The notes under the pieces were generated by a model. The model had not been told where the DNA came from. It searched no databases and worked only from the letters and a program-made list of their open reading frames with translations. A DNA stretch of 64,000 nt, from assembly GCF_001427985.1 (NCBI RefSeq), contig NZ_LMSA01000001.1, forward strand, positions 625,629 through 689,628, given 5' to 3'. Made by a program: the position numbers and the translations under genes. Of this stretch, positions 39,034-47,250 are shown one piece after another. The first letter of the stretch is position 1. Each line of letters begins with the position of its first letter. Source of the stretch: Knoellia sp. Soil729. Lineage in GTDB: Bacteria > Actinomycetota > Actinomycetes > Actinomycetales > Dermatophilaceae.

Positions 39034-40446
39034 TCAGGTGCGGGTGGCCAACGCTGCCAGCGCAGCCGGGAAGCACTCGGCCGGTGGGGTCACGAGCCCG
39101 GCTCCGACCTGCCCAGTGCCGGCCACCCGCCCCGCCATGCCGGTGTTGATCTGCGGCAGGATCCCGGTCCGCACGACCGACACCACGTCGATGCCCGTCG
39201 GGGTGCCGCGGAAGTCGAGGATCGGCACCTGGAACATCGGGTGCTCCCCCAGCGTGATCTCGTACATCGTCTGCGTCGCCCGCAGCGCGAACGCCACGTC
39301 GCCGCCGACGAACTTGACGATCGCGGGTGCCGCAGCCATCGCGAAGCCACCGATGCCGCCCGTCTCGGTGATGGCCGAGTCGCCGATGTCGGGGTTGGCG
39401 TCATCGGGACCGTAGTCGCCGAGAAAGAGCCCCTCGGGAGTGTTGGCCGGGCCGGTGAACCACTCGTCGCCAGTGCCGGAGACCCGGATCCCGAAGTCGG
39501 TCCCGTTGCGCGCCATGGTCGTCACGAGCGACGAACCGGGTATGCCGTGTGCCGCCATCGTCGCGAGCTTGCAGGCCGGCATACCGAGGTTGAGGAAGAA
39601 GTGCTCGTTGGCGCCGGAGAAGCGCACCGCCTCGGCGATGTCGGTCGAGCTCGCGTCGGCGGTGATCATGCCGGGCAGGAGCTCACGCAGCAGCATGAGC
39701 GAGCCGGCACGGTTGCGGTTGTGGCCCTCGTCGCCCATCTGGAGCATCTGGGCGAGGATCGACTTGATGTCGAACGGACCGGTGCTGCGCACCGACTGCT
39801 GGAGGATCGGGCCGAGCACGTCCGTCATCCAGTGCAGACGGTCCACGACCTCGGGCCCGTAGGCGCCGTAGCGCAGGACCTTGCCCAAACCCTCGTTGAG
39901 CGAGCACCAGGACCACGCGTCGTGGACCTCGTCGCGCAGGCCGTACATCCACATCGACGGCGACACGACGCCCGCCATGGGACCCACTGCGTCGCGGTGG
40001 TGGCATGGCTCGAAGGTGAACGTGCCTGCGGCGAGCGCCTTCTCGGCCTCCTCCGCGTTGTCGGCCAGTCCCTCGAAGAGCACCGCACCGATGAACGCAC
40101 CGCGCAGCGGACCGGAGGCGCGCTCCCAGTCGATGGGCGGACCGGCGTGCAGGAAGGTGCCACGCTCGAGACCGAGGGCGTCCTTGGCCTGCTTGACGTC
40201 GCAGAGCTCGGCGGTCGACGCGGTCATGCGTGCGTATGCCGTGGCGTTGGCTTCGGCGCGGCGCGCGTCGGCCATGACCTTGGCCAGGTCGGCCTCGGTG
40301 CCCTCCATCGGCGGCTGCCAGTCACTCTCGGTGACAGAGACGGCCTGGCCCCGAAGGGCGTCAGCAAAGAGCTGGACTCCCGACGTGGCCACGGACGGCG
40401 ACTCGGCGGACAGCAGGCCGTGCAGTGGCTGCGCAGTTTCGGTCAT
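39034..40446 (-). CDS. allG: DUF1116 protein, AllG-like oxamate carbamoyltransferase subunit
   Basis: A 470-residue YlbE/AllG-family protein (PCHHRDAVGPMAGVVSPSMWMY, GDEGHNRNRAGSLMLLREL, SGANEHFFLNLGMPACK). In E. coli the FdrA-YlbE-YlbF set (AllF, AllG, AllH) was assigned as oxamate carbamoyltransferase, which turns oxalurate plus phosphate into oxamate and carbamoyl phosphate. Here all three genes are adjacent and overlapping (ATGA with fdrA), supporting one complex. The carbamoyl donor could differ in this organism (see findings). It is the last gene of the minus-strand operon. Confidence 0.85.
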   Translation of the reverse strand: MTETAQPLHGLLSAESPSVATSGVQLFADALRGQAVSVTESDWQPPMEGTEADLAKVMADARRAEANATAYARMTASTAELCDVKQAKDALGLERGTFLHAGPPIDWERASGPLRGAFIGAVLFEGLADNAEEAEKALAAGTFTFEPCHHRDAVGPMAGVVSPSMWMYGLRDEVHDAWSWCSLNEGLGKVLRYGAYGPEVVDRLHWMTDVLGPILQQSVRSTGPFDIKSILAQMLQMGDEGHNRNRAGSLMLLRELLPGMITADASSTDIAEAVRFSGANEHFFLNLGMPACKLATMAAHGIPGSSLVTTMARNGTDFGIRVSGTGDEWFTGPANTPEGLFLGDYGPDDANPDIGDSAITETGGIGGFAMAAAPAIVKFVGGDVAFALRATQTMYEITLGEHPMFQVPILDFRGTPTGIDVVSVVRTGILPQINTGMAGRVAGTGQVGAGLVTPPAECFPAALAALATRT

Positions 40447-41921
40447 GACGCGCTCCCGAGGAAGGTGAGGGCGTGCCGGGTGGCATCGCGGTTGGACAGG
40501 AAGACGGACGCGCCCGCCGCGGCGAGCGTCTCGGCAGTGCGGGTCAGGCCCTGGGGGTCGCCCTCGGTGCCGGTGACGGACACGACGACCGGCAGCTCGC
40601 GGCCCTGCTTGGCGTCGCGGATGGCCTCGGCGAGCTCGCCAGCCGGGTCCTGGTGCGCGCCGTAGCCCAGGACGAGGTCGAGCAGGAGAACGCCACAGCT
40701 GGGGTCGGCGGCCTCGGCGGCGATGCGCTCCATGCGCAGGGTCGGGTCGATCATCGGGTGCGCACGGCCCTGGGTCAGGCCGTCGTCACCGAAGTCGATG
40801 ACCACGTGGCCATCGTGCTTGAGGTCGGAGCCGAGGGCGAGGTCGTCACGCAGCGGGATGTTGGAGCGGATGTCGCCCAGGCTCTCGGCAGCCAGGAGCA
40901 TCGCGTCGTCGGCCAGCGTGCCGCCGCAGAAGAGGCCGCGCAGGCTGCCCGTCACCGAGCCCGGCGCGGGATCACCGTCCGCCACCCACTTCGGCCACTC
41001 GGGCACGTCGTGACCCTCGGCCTCGAGCACTGCCTCGAGCGCGGTGGTGAGATCAGGCCGGCCCGCGCCGAGCGTGGCCCAGCGAACCGGCAGACCCAGC
41101 CCTGCGGCATACGACTCGAGGTCCGCGAGGACCTCCTCGTCCGGCGGCTTCGAGACGACGACGATCGAGGTCGTCGCGGGGTCGGCTGCCAGAGCGGCGA
41201 GCGCCTGGCGGGTGGAGCGCCCGCCGACAGCCGTCTTGAGGTCGCGGCCACCGACACCGAGGCAGTGCGAGATCCCGAGCCCGGCGGCGTCGAGGAGGCA
41301 CATGAGCTGCTGGGCGCCGGTCCCGGAGGCGGCGACCATGCCGATCGGGCCCGAGCTGACGACGTTGGCGAAGCCCAAGGCCACTCCCCCGACGCTGGCG
41401 GTGCCGCAGTCGGGGCCCATGACGAGGACGTCGGCCCGCGCGGCGGCGTCCTTGAGCATGACTTCGTCCTCGACGGACACGTTGTCCGAGAACAACATCA
41501 CCGAGGCGCCGGCACCGATGGCGTCGAGCGCCTCGGTGGTGGCATAGCGCCCGGGGACGGAGATGAGGGCGATCTCGGCGCCGCCTGCACGGATCGCTGC
41601 CGCGGTGGTGCGTGGTGCCGGCGCGTCACCGAAGCCACCGCTCGGTGCGGACTTCGCGGACAGGGCGGCCTCGGCAGCAGCAACTCCCGCAGCCACCGCG
41701 TCCTCGTCGGCGGCGCGCACGGCGACGACGAGGTCGTTGGGGCCGGCGCCCTCGGGGACGTCGAAGCCCATCCCGGTGAGCACCTCGACGTTGAGCTCGG
41801 TCGCCATGGCGACCTGGGCGGCCTCGACGCCATCGACGTCAGCGACGGTGCGCGAGACCTGCAGCAGCGTCACGGAGTCGTGGTAGGCGCCTCGGCGCAG
41901 GTCGACGTGGGTGGTACTCAC
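40443..41921 (-). CDS. allF: FdrA/AllF-like subunit (acyl-CoA synthetase fold)
   Basis: A 492-residue protein of the FdrA family, related to succinyl-CoA synthetase but without a classical CoA-ligase context. The N-terminal DLRRGAYHDSVTLLQVSRTVADVDGV is diagnostic, as are MGPDCGTASVGGVALGFANVV, GMVAASGTGAQQLMCLLDAAGLGIS and LRGLFCGGTLADDAM. It is thought to be the phosphate-handling subunit of oxamate carbamoyltransferase. Its ATG overlaps the allH-like stop as ATGA, as does its own stop with the DUF1116 gene. Confidence 0.87.
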   Translation of the reverse strand: MSTTHVDLRRGAYHDSVTLLQVSRTVADVDGVEAAQVAMATELNVEVLTGMGFDVPEGAGPNDLVVAVRAADEDAVAAGVAAAEAALSAKSAPSGGFGDAPAPRTTAAAIRAGGAEIALISVPGRYATTEALDAIGAGASVMLFSDNVSVEDEVMLKDAAARADVLVMGPDCGTASVGGVALGFANVVSSGPIGMVAASGTGAQQLMCLLDAAGLGISHCLGVGGRDLKTAVGGRSTRQALAALAADPATTSIVVVSKPPDEEVLADLESYAAGLGLPVRWATLGAGRPDLTTALEAVLEAEGHDVPEWPKWVADGDPAPGSVTGSLRGLFCGGTLADDAMLLAAESLGDIRSNIPLRDDLALGSDLKHDGHVVIDFGDDGLTQGRAHPMIDPTLRMERIAAEAADPSCGVLLLDLVLGYGAHQDPAGELAEAIRDAKQGRELPVVVSVTGTEGDPQGLTRTAETLAAAGASVFLSNRDATRHALTFLGSAS

Positions 41922-42613
41922 GACGGGATTCCTTCCGGCAGAGGGCAGTGGGAGGTGTTGCGGACAAGATCGATGCCTTCGAGCAGGCCTGCTCCCGAGG
42001 TGTGCCCGATGGCGAGCACGGCCTCGCGAGTCGACGTGGTGTCGGCGGACCCGGCCACGACGGCGGTGACGTGGTCGATGACGGCCGGCACGGCATACCC
42101 GGCATGAGCGGCCTCGAGAAGTGAAGCCGACAGGCTCGTCGTGCGCTCCACGGGCAAGGTCGCCGGCAACGACACGCCCAGGGCGCGGGCGGCCAGCAGG
42201 GCTCCGCAGAGGACGTCATCGGCACGCGGGGTGAGCCCTTCGCCGCGTCCGACCTGGGCCAGCAGCGAGGTCCAGTCGACCGTGACGGCGCTGGGGCTTC
42301 CGATGGTCACCCGTCGTGGTCGCCACGAACGGACGACCCGTATGCCGTGTCCGGGCAGGGCGACGAGCCCGCCTCCCAGCGTGACGACGTCTCCAGCGTC
42401 GACGCCCCAGTCGTGGGGACCGGGCTCGGCCAGCCGGAGTGCCGTCGGGAGGATGAGCGCGTCGCGGGTGACGACCGGCAGCACCTTGGCGTGCTCGGGC
42501 CGCCCGAGGTAGAGCGCCGTGGGGAAGGCCGCGAGGACGACCGCCTGCTGCGACGGGCCCGCGACGAGGTCCAGCGTGAGCGGAGAGGCCGCTGCCGGAA
42601 TTGTGGGATGCAC
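41918..42613 (-). CDS. allH: DUF2877 protein, AllH-like subunit
   Basis: A 231-residue DUF2877/YlbF-type protein: VVTRDALILPTALRLAEPGP, LPGHGIRVVRSWRPRR, and GRGEGLTPRADDVLCGALLAARALG, the conserved 'GxGxGLTPxxDD' region. It is the third component of the AllFGH set and first in the operon. The frame is open upstream to 43276, inside pucR on the other strand, but GTG 42613 has a TAGCGT box 7 bases upstream, giving a leaderless start. It is divergent from pucR across 36 bases. Confidence 0.82.
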   Translation of the reverse strand: MHPTIPAAASPLTLDLVAGPSQQAVVLAAFPTALYLGRPEHAKVLPVVTRDALILPTALRLAEPGPHDWGVDAGDVVTLGGGLVALPGHGIRVVRSWRPRRVTIGSPSAVTVDWTSLLAQVGRGEGLTPRADDVLCGALLAARALGVSLPATLPVERTTSLSASLLEAAHAGYAVPAVIDHVTAVVAGSADTTSTREAVLAIGHTSGAGLLEGIDLVRNTSHCPLPEGIPS

Positions 42614-42620
42614 CCCTCGA

Positions 42621-42643
42621 ACGCTAGCCAGCCTGACTACAGT
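42621..42643. promoter_or_regulatory. Overlapping divergent leaderless promoters of allHFG and pucR
   Basis: Minus-strand TAGCGT (42621-42626) is 7 bases from the allH-like GTG. Plus-strand TACAGT (42638-42643) is 6 bases from the pucR ATG. The start codons are only 36 bases apart, so PucR bound here could control both. Confidence 0.65.
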
Positions 42644-42649
42644 GGCCGG

Positions 42650-44020
42650 ATGGTAAATGTTGCCAACGATCTCGCCCTTCAGGGCCACACCTTGCCATCG
42701 CCTCATGAGGAGGCCGCCGGGGGCGACGCCACGGTGGAGTCCCTGCGTCGCCTTGTCGACCACCAGGCCGAGCTGTTGCGCCGTGAGGACGAGGTCAACC
42801 AGATCCTCGTCCAGACCGTGCTGCGCGGGGGCACGCTCGTCGACCTCTGCGAGGCGCTGGTCGGCCTCTTCACCGGCGTCGCCATGGTGGCGACGACGGA
42901 CGGGCGGATCATCACGACTGCTGGAGCCGACGAGGACCTCGCCGGCGTCCTGGCCCTGGACTGCTTCGACCGCACCGGCCGGCTCATCGTCGAGGACGAA
43001 CCCGTGGGGGTGCGCGAGAGCGGAGCCGTGAAGTCGGAGCGGACGATGGTGCGCATCGTCGCCGGCACCTCCGACCACGGGCTGCTGGCCGTGTTCACCC
43101 CCGGGCGGGTGCTGACGACGACGGACGTGCACGGACTCGAGCGCGCAGCCACCGTGGCCGCCCTGGCGATCACCAAGGAGCAGGCCGTCTCGACGGTGCA
43201 GAGCAAGTACCGCGCCGAGTTCCTGCGCGACACCCTGGTCGGCCGCGGCGGTGGTCCCGCCGAGGCCGTCGCCCACGCCGCCTCACTGGGCTGGGACCTC
43301 GACCGGCGCATGGTCGTCGTCGTCGCGGAGACGGACGAGGACGACGACCAGACCACCCGTGACAGCGACGAGCTGCGTTCTCTCCAGGAGCGATTCGTGC
43401 GGGCGTGGGTCCAGGCGGTGCGCACCCGGGAGCCCAAGGCACCGGTGGCCGGCTTCTCGCAGGAGGTCGTCGCCCTGCTGCCGGCCCCCTCCGAGGGAGA
43501 GGGTGCTCACGAGACCGTCATGCGCAACGTCGGCGAGGTCGTCAAGATCGTGCGCGGAGACGGCGGCGGTGGACGGCGCTCCTTCTCGACCGGGGTCTCA
43601 CGCCCGGTGGACTCCGTCGCCGACATCCCGCGCGCTTATGCCGAGGCGCTGCGCGCGGTGGCCGTCGGGCGCCAGATGCAGGGCGAGTCCGCGGTCATGC
43701 ACTTCGACGGCCTCGGCATCTATCGGCTGCTGTCTCTCATCCCCGACACGGCCGACCTGAGGGCGTTCGTCGACGAGGCGCTGGGCGAGCTCGCGACCGA
43801 CGACCAGTCGTCCTATGCCGACCTGCGCCAGACGCTGCAGGTGCTCATCGACACCAACCTCAACGTCGCCGAGACCGCCCGCATCCTGTTCTTCCACTAC
43901 AACACGCTGCGCTACCGGATCGCCAAGCTCGAGCAGATGCTCGGGCCGTTCACGAGCGACCCGCAGCTGCGGCTGACGCTCGCGCTGGCCCTGCGCATCC
44001 GCCAGATGCGCGGCGTCTGA
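42650..44020 (+). CDS. PucR family transcriptional regulator
   Basis: A 456-residue regulator. The N-terminal half carries a GAF-like or PucR sensor region, and the C-terminus has the PucR helix-turn-helix: YADLRQTLQVLIDTNLNVAETARILFFHYNTLRYRIAKLEQ contains it around residues 395-435. PucR proteins control purine or allantoin catabolism genes in response to pathway metabolites. It divides the AllFGH operon from the permease/hydroxylase operon and is the obvious local regulator of both. ATG 42650 is fixed by a TACAGT box; the longer upstream frame overlaps allH. Confidence 0.86.
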   Translation: MVNVANDLALQGHTLPSPHEEAAGGDATVESLRRLVDHQAELLRREDEVNQILVQTVLRGGTLVDLCEALVGLFTGVAMVATTDGRIITTAGADEDLAGVLALDCFDRTGRLIVEDEPVGVRESGAVKSERTMVRIVAGTSDHGLLAVFTPGRVLTTTDVHGLERAATVAALAITKEQAVSTVQSKYRAEFLRDTLVGRGGGPAEAVAHAASLGWDLDRRMVVVVAETDEDDDQTTRDSDELRSLQERFVRAWVQAVRTREPKAPVAGFSQEVVALLPAPSEGEGAHETVMRNVGEVVKIVRGDGGGGRRSFSTGVSRPVDSVADIPRAYAEALRAVAVGRQMQGESAVMHFDGLGIYRLLSLIPDTADLRAFVDEALGELATDDQSSYADLRQTLQVLIDTNLNVAETARILFFHYNTLRYRIAKLEQMLGPFTSDPQLRLTLALALRIRQMRGV

Positions 44021-44190
44021 CCCGCTTCCTCCTCGCGCTCCGGCGAGTTGCTCCAGACCTGGTCCGCGGGGCTGGCGACCGTGCCACGATGACGCTTACG
44101 ACGCCCGGTGACCGCGGCCACACCGAGTTGCCAACGGTCCGTGCGGGCGACTGTCACAGATTGACGAATGCCCGACGAGGACGGCCCGGT

Positions 44191-44196
44191 TAGCGT
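44191..44196 (+). promoter_or_regulatory. -10 box of the permease operon
   Basis: TAGCGT would start a transcript with a leader of about 60 bases containing GAGGAAGG at 44242-44249, 11 bases before ATG 44261. Nothing else is evident in the 240-base gap after pucR. Confidence 0.45.
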
Positions 44197-44260
44197 CCTC
44201 TCTATCCACGACGGCGTGGCTCCCTGGCTGCCCGTCCACCTGAGGAAGGTCGCACACGAC

Positions 44261-45781
44261 ATGGCTCTCGGACTTGGTTGGAAGCTCAAGGAAGGCGCGC
44301 TCGGGCCCGACGACGTCGTCGCCCCTGACGAGCGGCTGGACTGGGGCCGCACCGTCGGCCTCGGTGCGCAGCACGTCGTCGCGATGTTCGGTGCGACATT
44401 CGTCTTCCCCCTGGTCATGGGGCTCAACCCGCAGCTCGCCATCATGATGAGCGGCATCGCGACGATCGCGTTCCTCCTCATCGTGCAGGGACGGGTGCCG
44501 AGCTACCTCGGCACCTCCGCCGCGTTCGTCGGCGGCGTCGCAGCCATCCGTGCCCAGGGCGGCGACTCCTCCGAGGTCACGGGCGCGATCCTCATCTCCG
44601 GCATCGTCCTCGCCCTCATCGGCCTCGCGATCCACTTCCTCGGGTCGGGCATCCTGCACAAGGTGTTGCCTCCCGTGGTGACCGGCGCCGTCGTCATGCT
44701 CATCGGCTTCAACCTCGCACCGGTGGTCGCCAACATCTACTGGCCCCAGGACCAGTGGGTGGCGCTGCTGACCATGCTCTTCACCATCGTCTGCGCGGTC
44801 GCGTTCAAGGGCTTCATCAGCCGCATCGCGATCTTCCTCGCCCTCATCTTCGGCACCGTGCTGTCGTGGCTCCTCGACAAGGTCGCCGGCCCCATCACCT
44901 CCGTCCTCGGCGGTGCCACCGAGGCCACCGAGCACGTCCGCTGGAACACCTCCGGCATCGGTGACGCCTCGTGGTTCGGCTTCCCGGCCAAGACGATCTT
45001 CAAGGCCGACGGCAGCGAGGTGGCCGGCTGGCACACCCCGAGCTTCTCGACGACCGCGATCCTGCTCGTCCTGCCCGCCGTCATCGCGCTCATCGCCGAG
45101 AACACCGGACACGTCAAGGCCGTTGCCGAGATGACCGGCCACAACCTCGACAAGGACATGGGCCGCGCCATCGCCGCTGACGGTGTCGGCACCATCCTCG
45201 CGTCGTCCGTCGGTGGCTCCCCCACGACGACCTACGCCGAGAACATCGGTGTCATGGCCGCGACCCGCGTCTACTCCACGGCCGCCTACTACGTCGCCGC
45301 CGTCGTCGCGATCCTCTTCGGTCTCTCGCCCAAGTTCGGTGCGCTCGTCGCCTCCGTCCCCGGTGGCGTCCTCGGCGGCATCACCGTCGTCCTCTACGGG
45401 ATGATCGGCCTGCTCGGCGCCAAGATCTGGAAGGAGAACGGGGTCGACTTCGCCAACCCGATCAACCTCGTTCCCGTCGCGGCCGGCATCGTGATCGGCA
45501 TCGGTGACGTCAAGATGAAGTTCAGCGAGGACTTCACCCTCAGCGGCATCGCCCTTGGCACCATTGTCGCCATCGGCGCCTTCCACCTGGCCCGCTCGAT
45601 CGCCCCGGAGGACCTGCGCAACCGCGCTGACGGTCCCGGCGGCCTCGGCGGCCGCGGGGGCACCGCGATCGCCACCGGTGACCGCGTCTACGGTGACGAA
45701 GATGGCATCGACGACCTCTACCAGACCGGCTACCCGGGCGAGCCGGGGACGCGCGACCCCGACCGCGACCGCCGCCTCTGA
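44261..45781 (+). CDS. NCS2-family uracil/xanthine permease
   Basis: A 506-residue transporter with about 12-14 helices: GAQHVVAMFGATFVFPLVMGL, RVPSYLGTSAAFVGGVAA, and GGSPTTTYAENIGVMAATRVYS, the NCS2 signature close to UraA. It imports a nucleobase by proton symport. Which one (uracil, xanthine or uric acid) cannot be told from sequence alone, but it leads an operon of base-degrading enzymes. ATG 44261 (MALGLGWKLKEG) has a ribosome-binding site; ATG 44168 would add 31 atypical residues. Confidence 0.9.
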   Translation: MALGLGWKLKEGALGPDDVVAPDERLDWGRTVGLGAQHVVAMFGATFVFPLVMGLNPQLAIMMSGIATIAFLLIVQGRVPSYLGTSAAFVGGVAAIRAQGGDSSEVTGAILISGIVLALIGLAIHFLGSGILHKVLPPVVTGAVVMLIGFNLAPVVANIYWPQDQWVALLTMLFTIVCAVAFKGFISRIAIFLALIFGTVLSWLLDKVAGPITSVLGGATEATEHVRWNTSGIGDASWFGFPAKTIFKADGSEVAGWHTPSFSTTAILLVLPAVIALIAENTGHVKAVAEMTGHNLDKDMGRAIAADGVGTILASSVGGSPTTTYAENIGVMAATRVYSTAAYYVAAVVAILFGLSPKFGALVASVPGGVLGGITVVLYGMIGLLGAKIWKENGVDFANPINLVPVAAGIVIGIGDVKMKFSEDFTLSGIALGTIVAIGAFHLARSIAPEDLRNRADGPGGLGGRGGTAIATGDRVYGDEDGIDDLYQTGYPGEPGTRDPDRDRRL

Positions 45782-45789
45782 GATTCTCC

Positions 45790-45827
45790 CGCCGCCCCGC
45801 CCGGGGACGACTCCGGGCGGGGCGGCG
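45790..45827 (+). terminator. GC-rich hairpin after the permease gene
   Basis: Perfect 15-base arms (45790-45804 and 45813-45827) with an 8-base loop, starting 8 bases after the permease stop. A strong hairpin without a T-run; it may attenuate rather than end transcription into the hydroxylase genes. Confidence 0.65.
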
Positions 45828-45877
45828 CCATTCCCCCAGAACCTCCCCCAGAACTTCCAGCAGGCAGGAGCACCCAG

Positions 45878-46738
45878 GTGAAACCCGCACCGTTCGTGCA
45901 CCACTCCCCGCACACCCTCGACGAAGCCGTCGAGACTCTCCGCGAGGTGGGGCACGACGGCAAGGTCCTCGCCGGGGGGCAGAGCCTGATCCCCGTCCTC
46001 AACATGCGCCTGGCCCAGCCGGCGCACCTCGTCGACATCAACCGGGTCGCCGGGCTGGACACCATCACGGTCACGGATCACTTCGTGCGCGTCGGTGCGA
46101 CCGTGCGCCACGCCGCCCTCCAACGACACGACGACGCGTATGCCGTCCTCCCGGTTCTCCGTCAGGCGCTCAACAACGTGGCCCACCCGGCCATCCGCAA
46201 CCGCGGCACCACCGTGGGCTCCATCGCCCACGCCGACGCCGCCGGCGAGATGCCCTCGATCGCTGTCCTCACCAACGCCGTGATGGAGGTGATCGGGCCC
46301 AAAGGCCGACGTGAGGTCGCTGCCGGCGACTTCTTCGAGGGCCCGCTCCAGACCGTGCTCGAGGCCGACGAGCTCCTCGAGGCGGTGCGCTTCGCCCGCT
46401 TCGGACCGTCGACCCGCACGGCCTTCCTCGAGTCCGCCCGACGCCATGGCGACTACGCCCTCGCCGGCGTGGGGGTGGCCGTGGACGTCGAGGGTGAGGG
46501 CAGTGACGCGGTCGTGCGAGGGGCGCGGGCGGCATACGTCTCCGTCACCGACATCCCCGTCGTCATCGACCTCACCGAAGTCGTTGCCGGACAGCGGATC
46601 TCGTCGAGCTGGGACGGCGTGGACGAGCTCGTCCAGGCCGGTATCGCTCCGGAGGCCGACATCCACGCCAGCAGTGACTACCGCCGAGTCCTCGCCGCAG
46701 AGCTCACCCGCCGAGCCCTCACAGGAGCCGTTTCATGA
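45878..46738 (+). CDS. Molybdenum hydroxylase, FAD subunit (CoxM/XdhB-like)
   Basis: A 286-residue protein of the FAD-binding CoxM family: PHTLDEAVETLREVGHDGKVLAGGQSLIPVLNMRL (FAD motif AGGQSLIP), AHPAIRNRGTTVGS around residues 105-120 and a C-terminal CO dehydrogenase flavoprotein domain. It takes electrons from the iron-sulfur subunit to FAD. GTG 45878 is preceded by GCAGGAG. The next two subunit genes overlap by 4 bases each, indicating stoichiometric synthesis of one complex. Confidence 0.92.
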   Translation: MKPAPFVHHSPHTLDEAVETLREVGHDGKVLAGGQSLIPVLNMRLAQPAHLVDINRVAGLDTITVTDHFVRVGATVRHAALQRHDDAYAVLPVLRQALNNVAHPAIRNRGTTVGSIAHADAAGEMPSIAVLTNAVMEVIGPKGRREVAAGDFFEGPLQTVLEADELLEAVRFARFGPSTRTAFLESARRHGDYALAGVGVAVDVEGEGSDAVVRGARAAYVSVTDIPVVIDLTEVVAGQRISSSWDGVDELVQAGIAPEADIHASSDYRRVLAAELTRRALTGAVS

Positions 46739-47250
46739 CCACCGAAACCAGCAACACCACCGTCGAGGTGACCCTGAACGTCAACGGGGTCGCCCACACC
46801 CGCGAGGTGGAACCCCGCCGGCTGCTGTCGGACTTCCTGCGGCACGACCTGCGCCTGACCGGCACCCACGTCGGCTGCGAGCACGGCGTGTGCGGTACCT
46901 GCACCGTGCTCGTCGACGGCGACCCGATGCGCTCGTGCCTAATGTTCGCCGTGTCAGCCCAGGACGCCCGGATCACCACCGTCGAGGGCCTCGGCACGCA
47001 GGACGACATGGGTCCCGTGCAGCAGGCGTTCGTCGAGTGCCACGGCCTCCAGTGCGGTTTCTGCACACCGGGGTTCGTCACGACGATCACCGCCTTCATC
47101 GAGGAGAACCCCGACCCCACCAGCGAGGAGGCGCGCGAGGCGATCTCGGGCAACCTCTGCCGCTGCACCGGCTACCAGAACATCTGCAAGGCCGTGCTCC
47201 GAGCCGCCGAGATCAAGCGTGAAGGGGCGAACGGGGGCGACGGCGCATGA
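46735..47250 (+). CDS. Molybdenum hydroxylase, 2Fe-2S subunit (CoxS/XdhC-like)
   Basis: A 171-residue protein with both cluster motifs: plant-type ferredoxin GCEHGVCGTCTVLVDG followed by MRSC, and the helical-domain motifs CGFCTPGF and GNLCRCTGYQNI. It relays electrons from the molybdenum centre to FAD. ATGA overlaps join it to both neighbours. The length is typical of CoxS-type subunits. Confidence 0.95.
   Translation: MTTETSNTTVEVTLNVNGVAHTREVEPRRLLSDFLRHDLRLTGTHVGCEHGVCGTCTVLVDGDPMRSCLMFAVSAQDARITTVEGLGTQDDMGPVQQAFVECHGLQCGFCTPGFVTTITAFIEENPDPTSEEAREAISGNLCRCTGYQNICKAVLRAAEIKREGANGGDGA

Noticed and set aside
44096-46666. A very long minus-strand open frame (856 codons) opposite the permease and the FAD subunit
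   Set aside because: It is antisense to two well-supported genes, has low-complexity Gly/Asp/Arg/Val composition and no recognisable motif; such frames arise from high GC at third codon positions.
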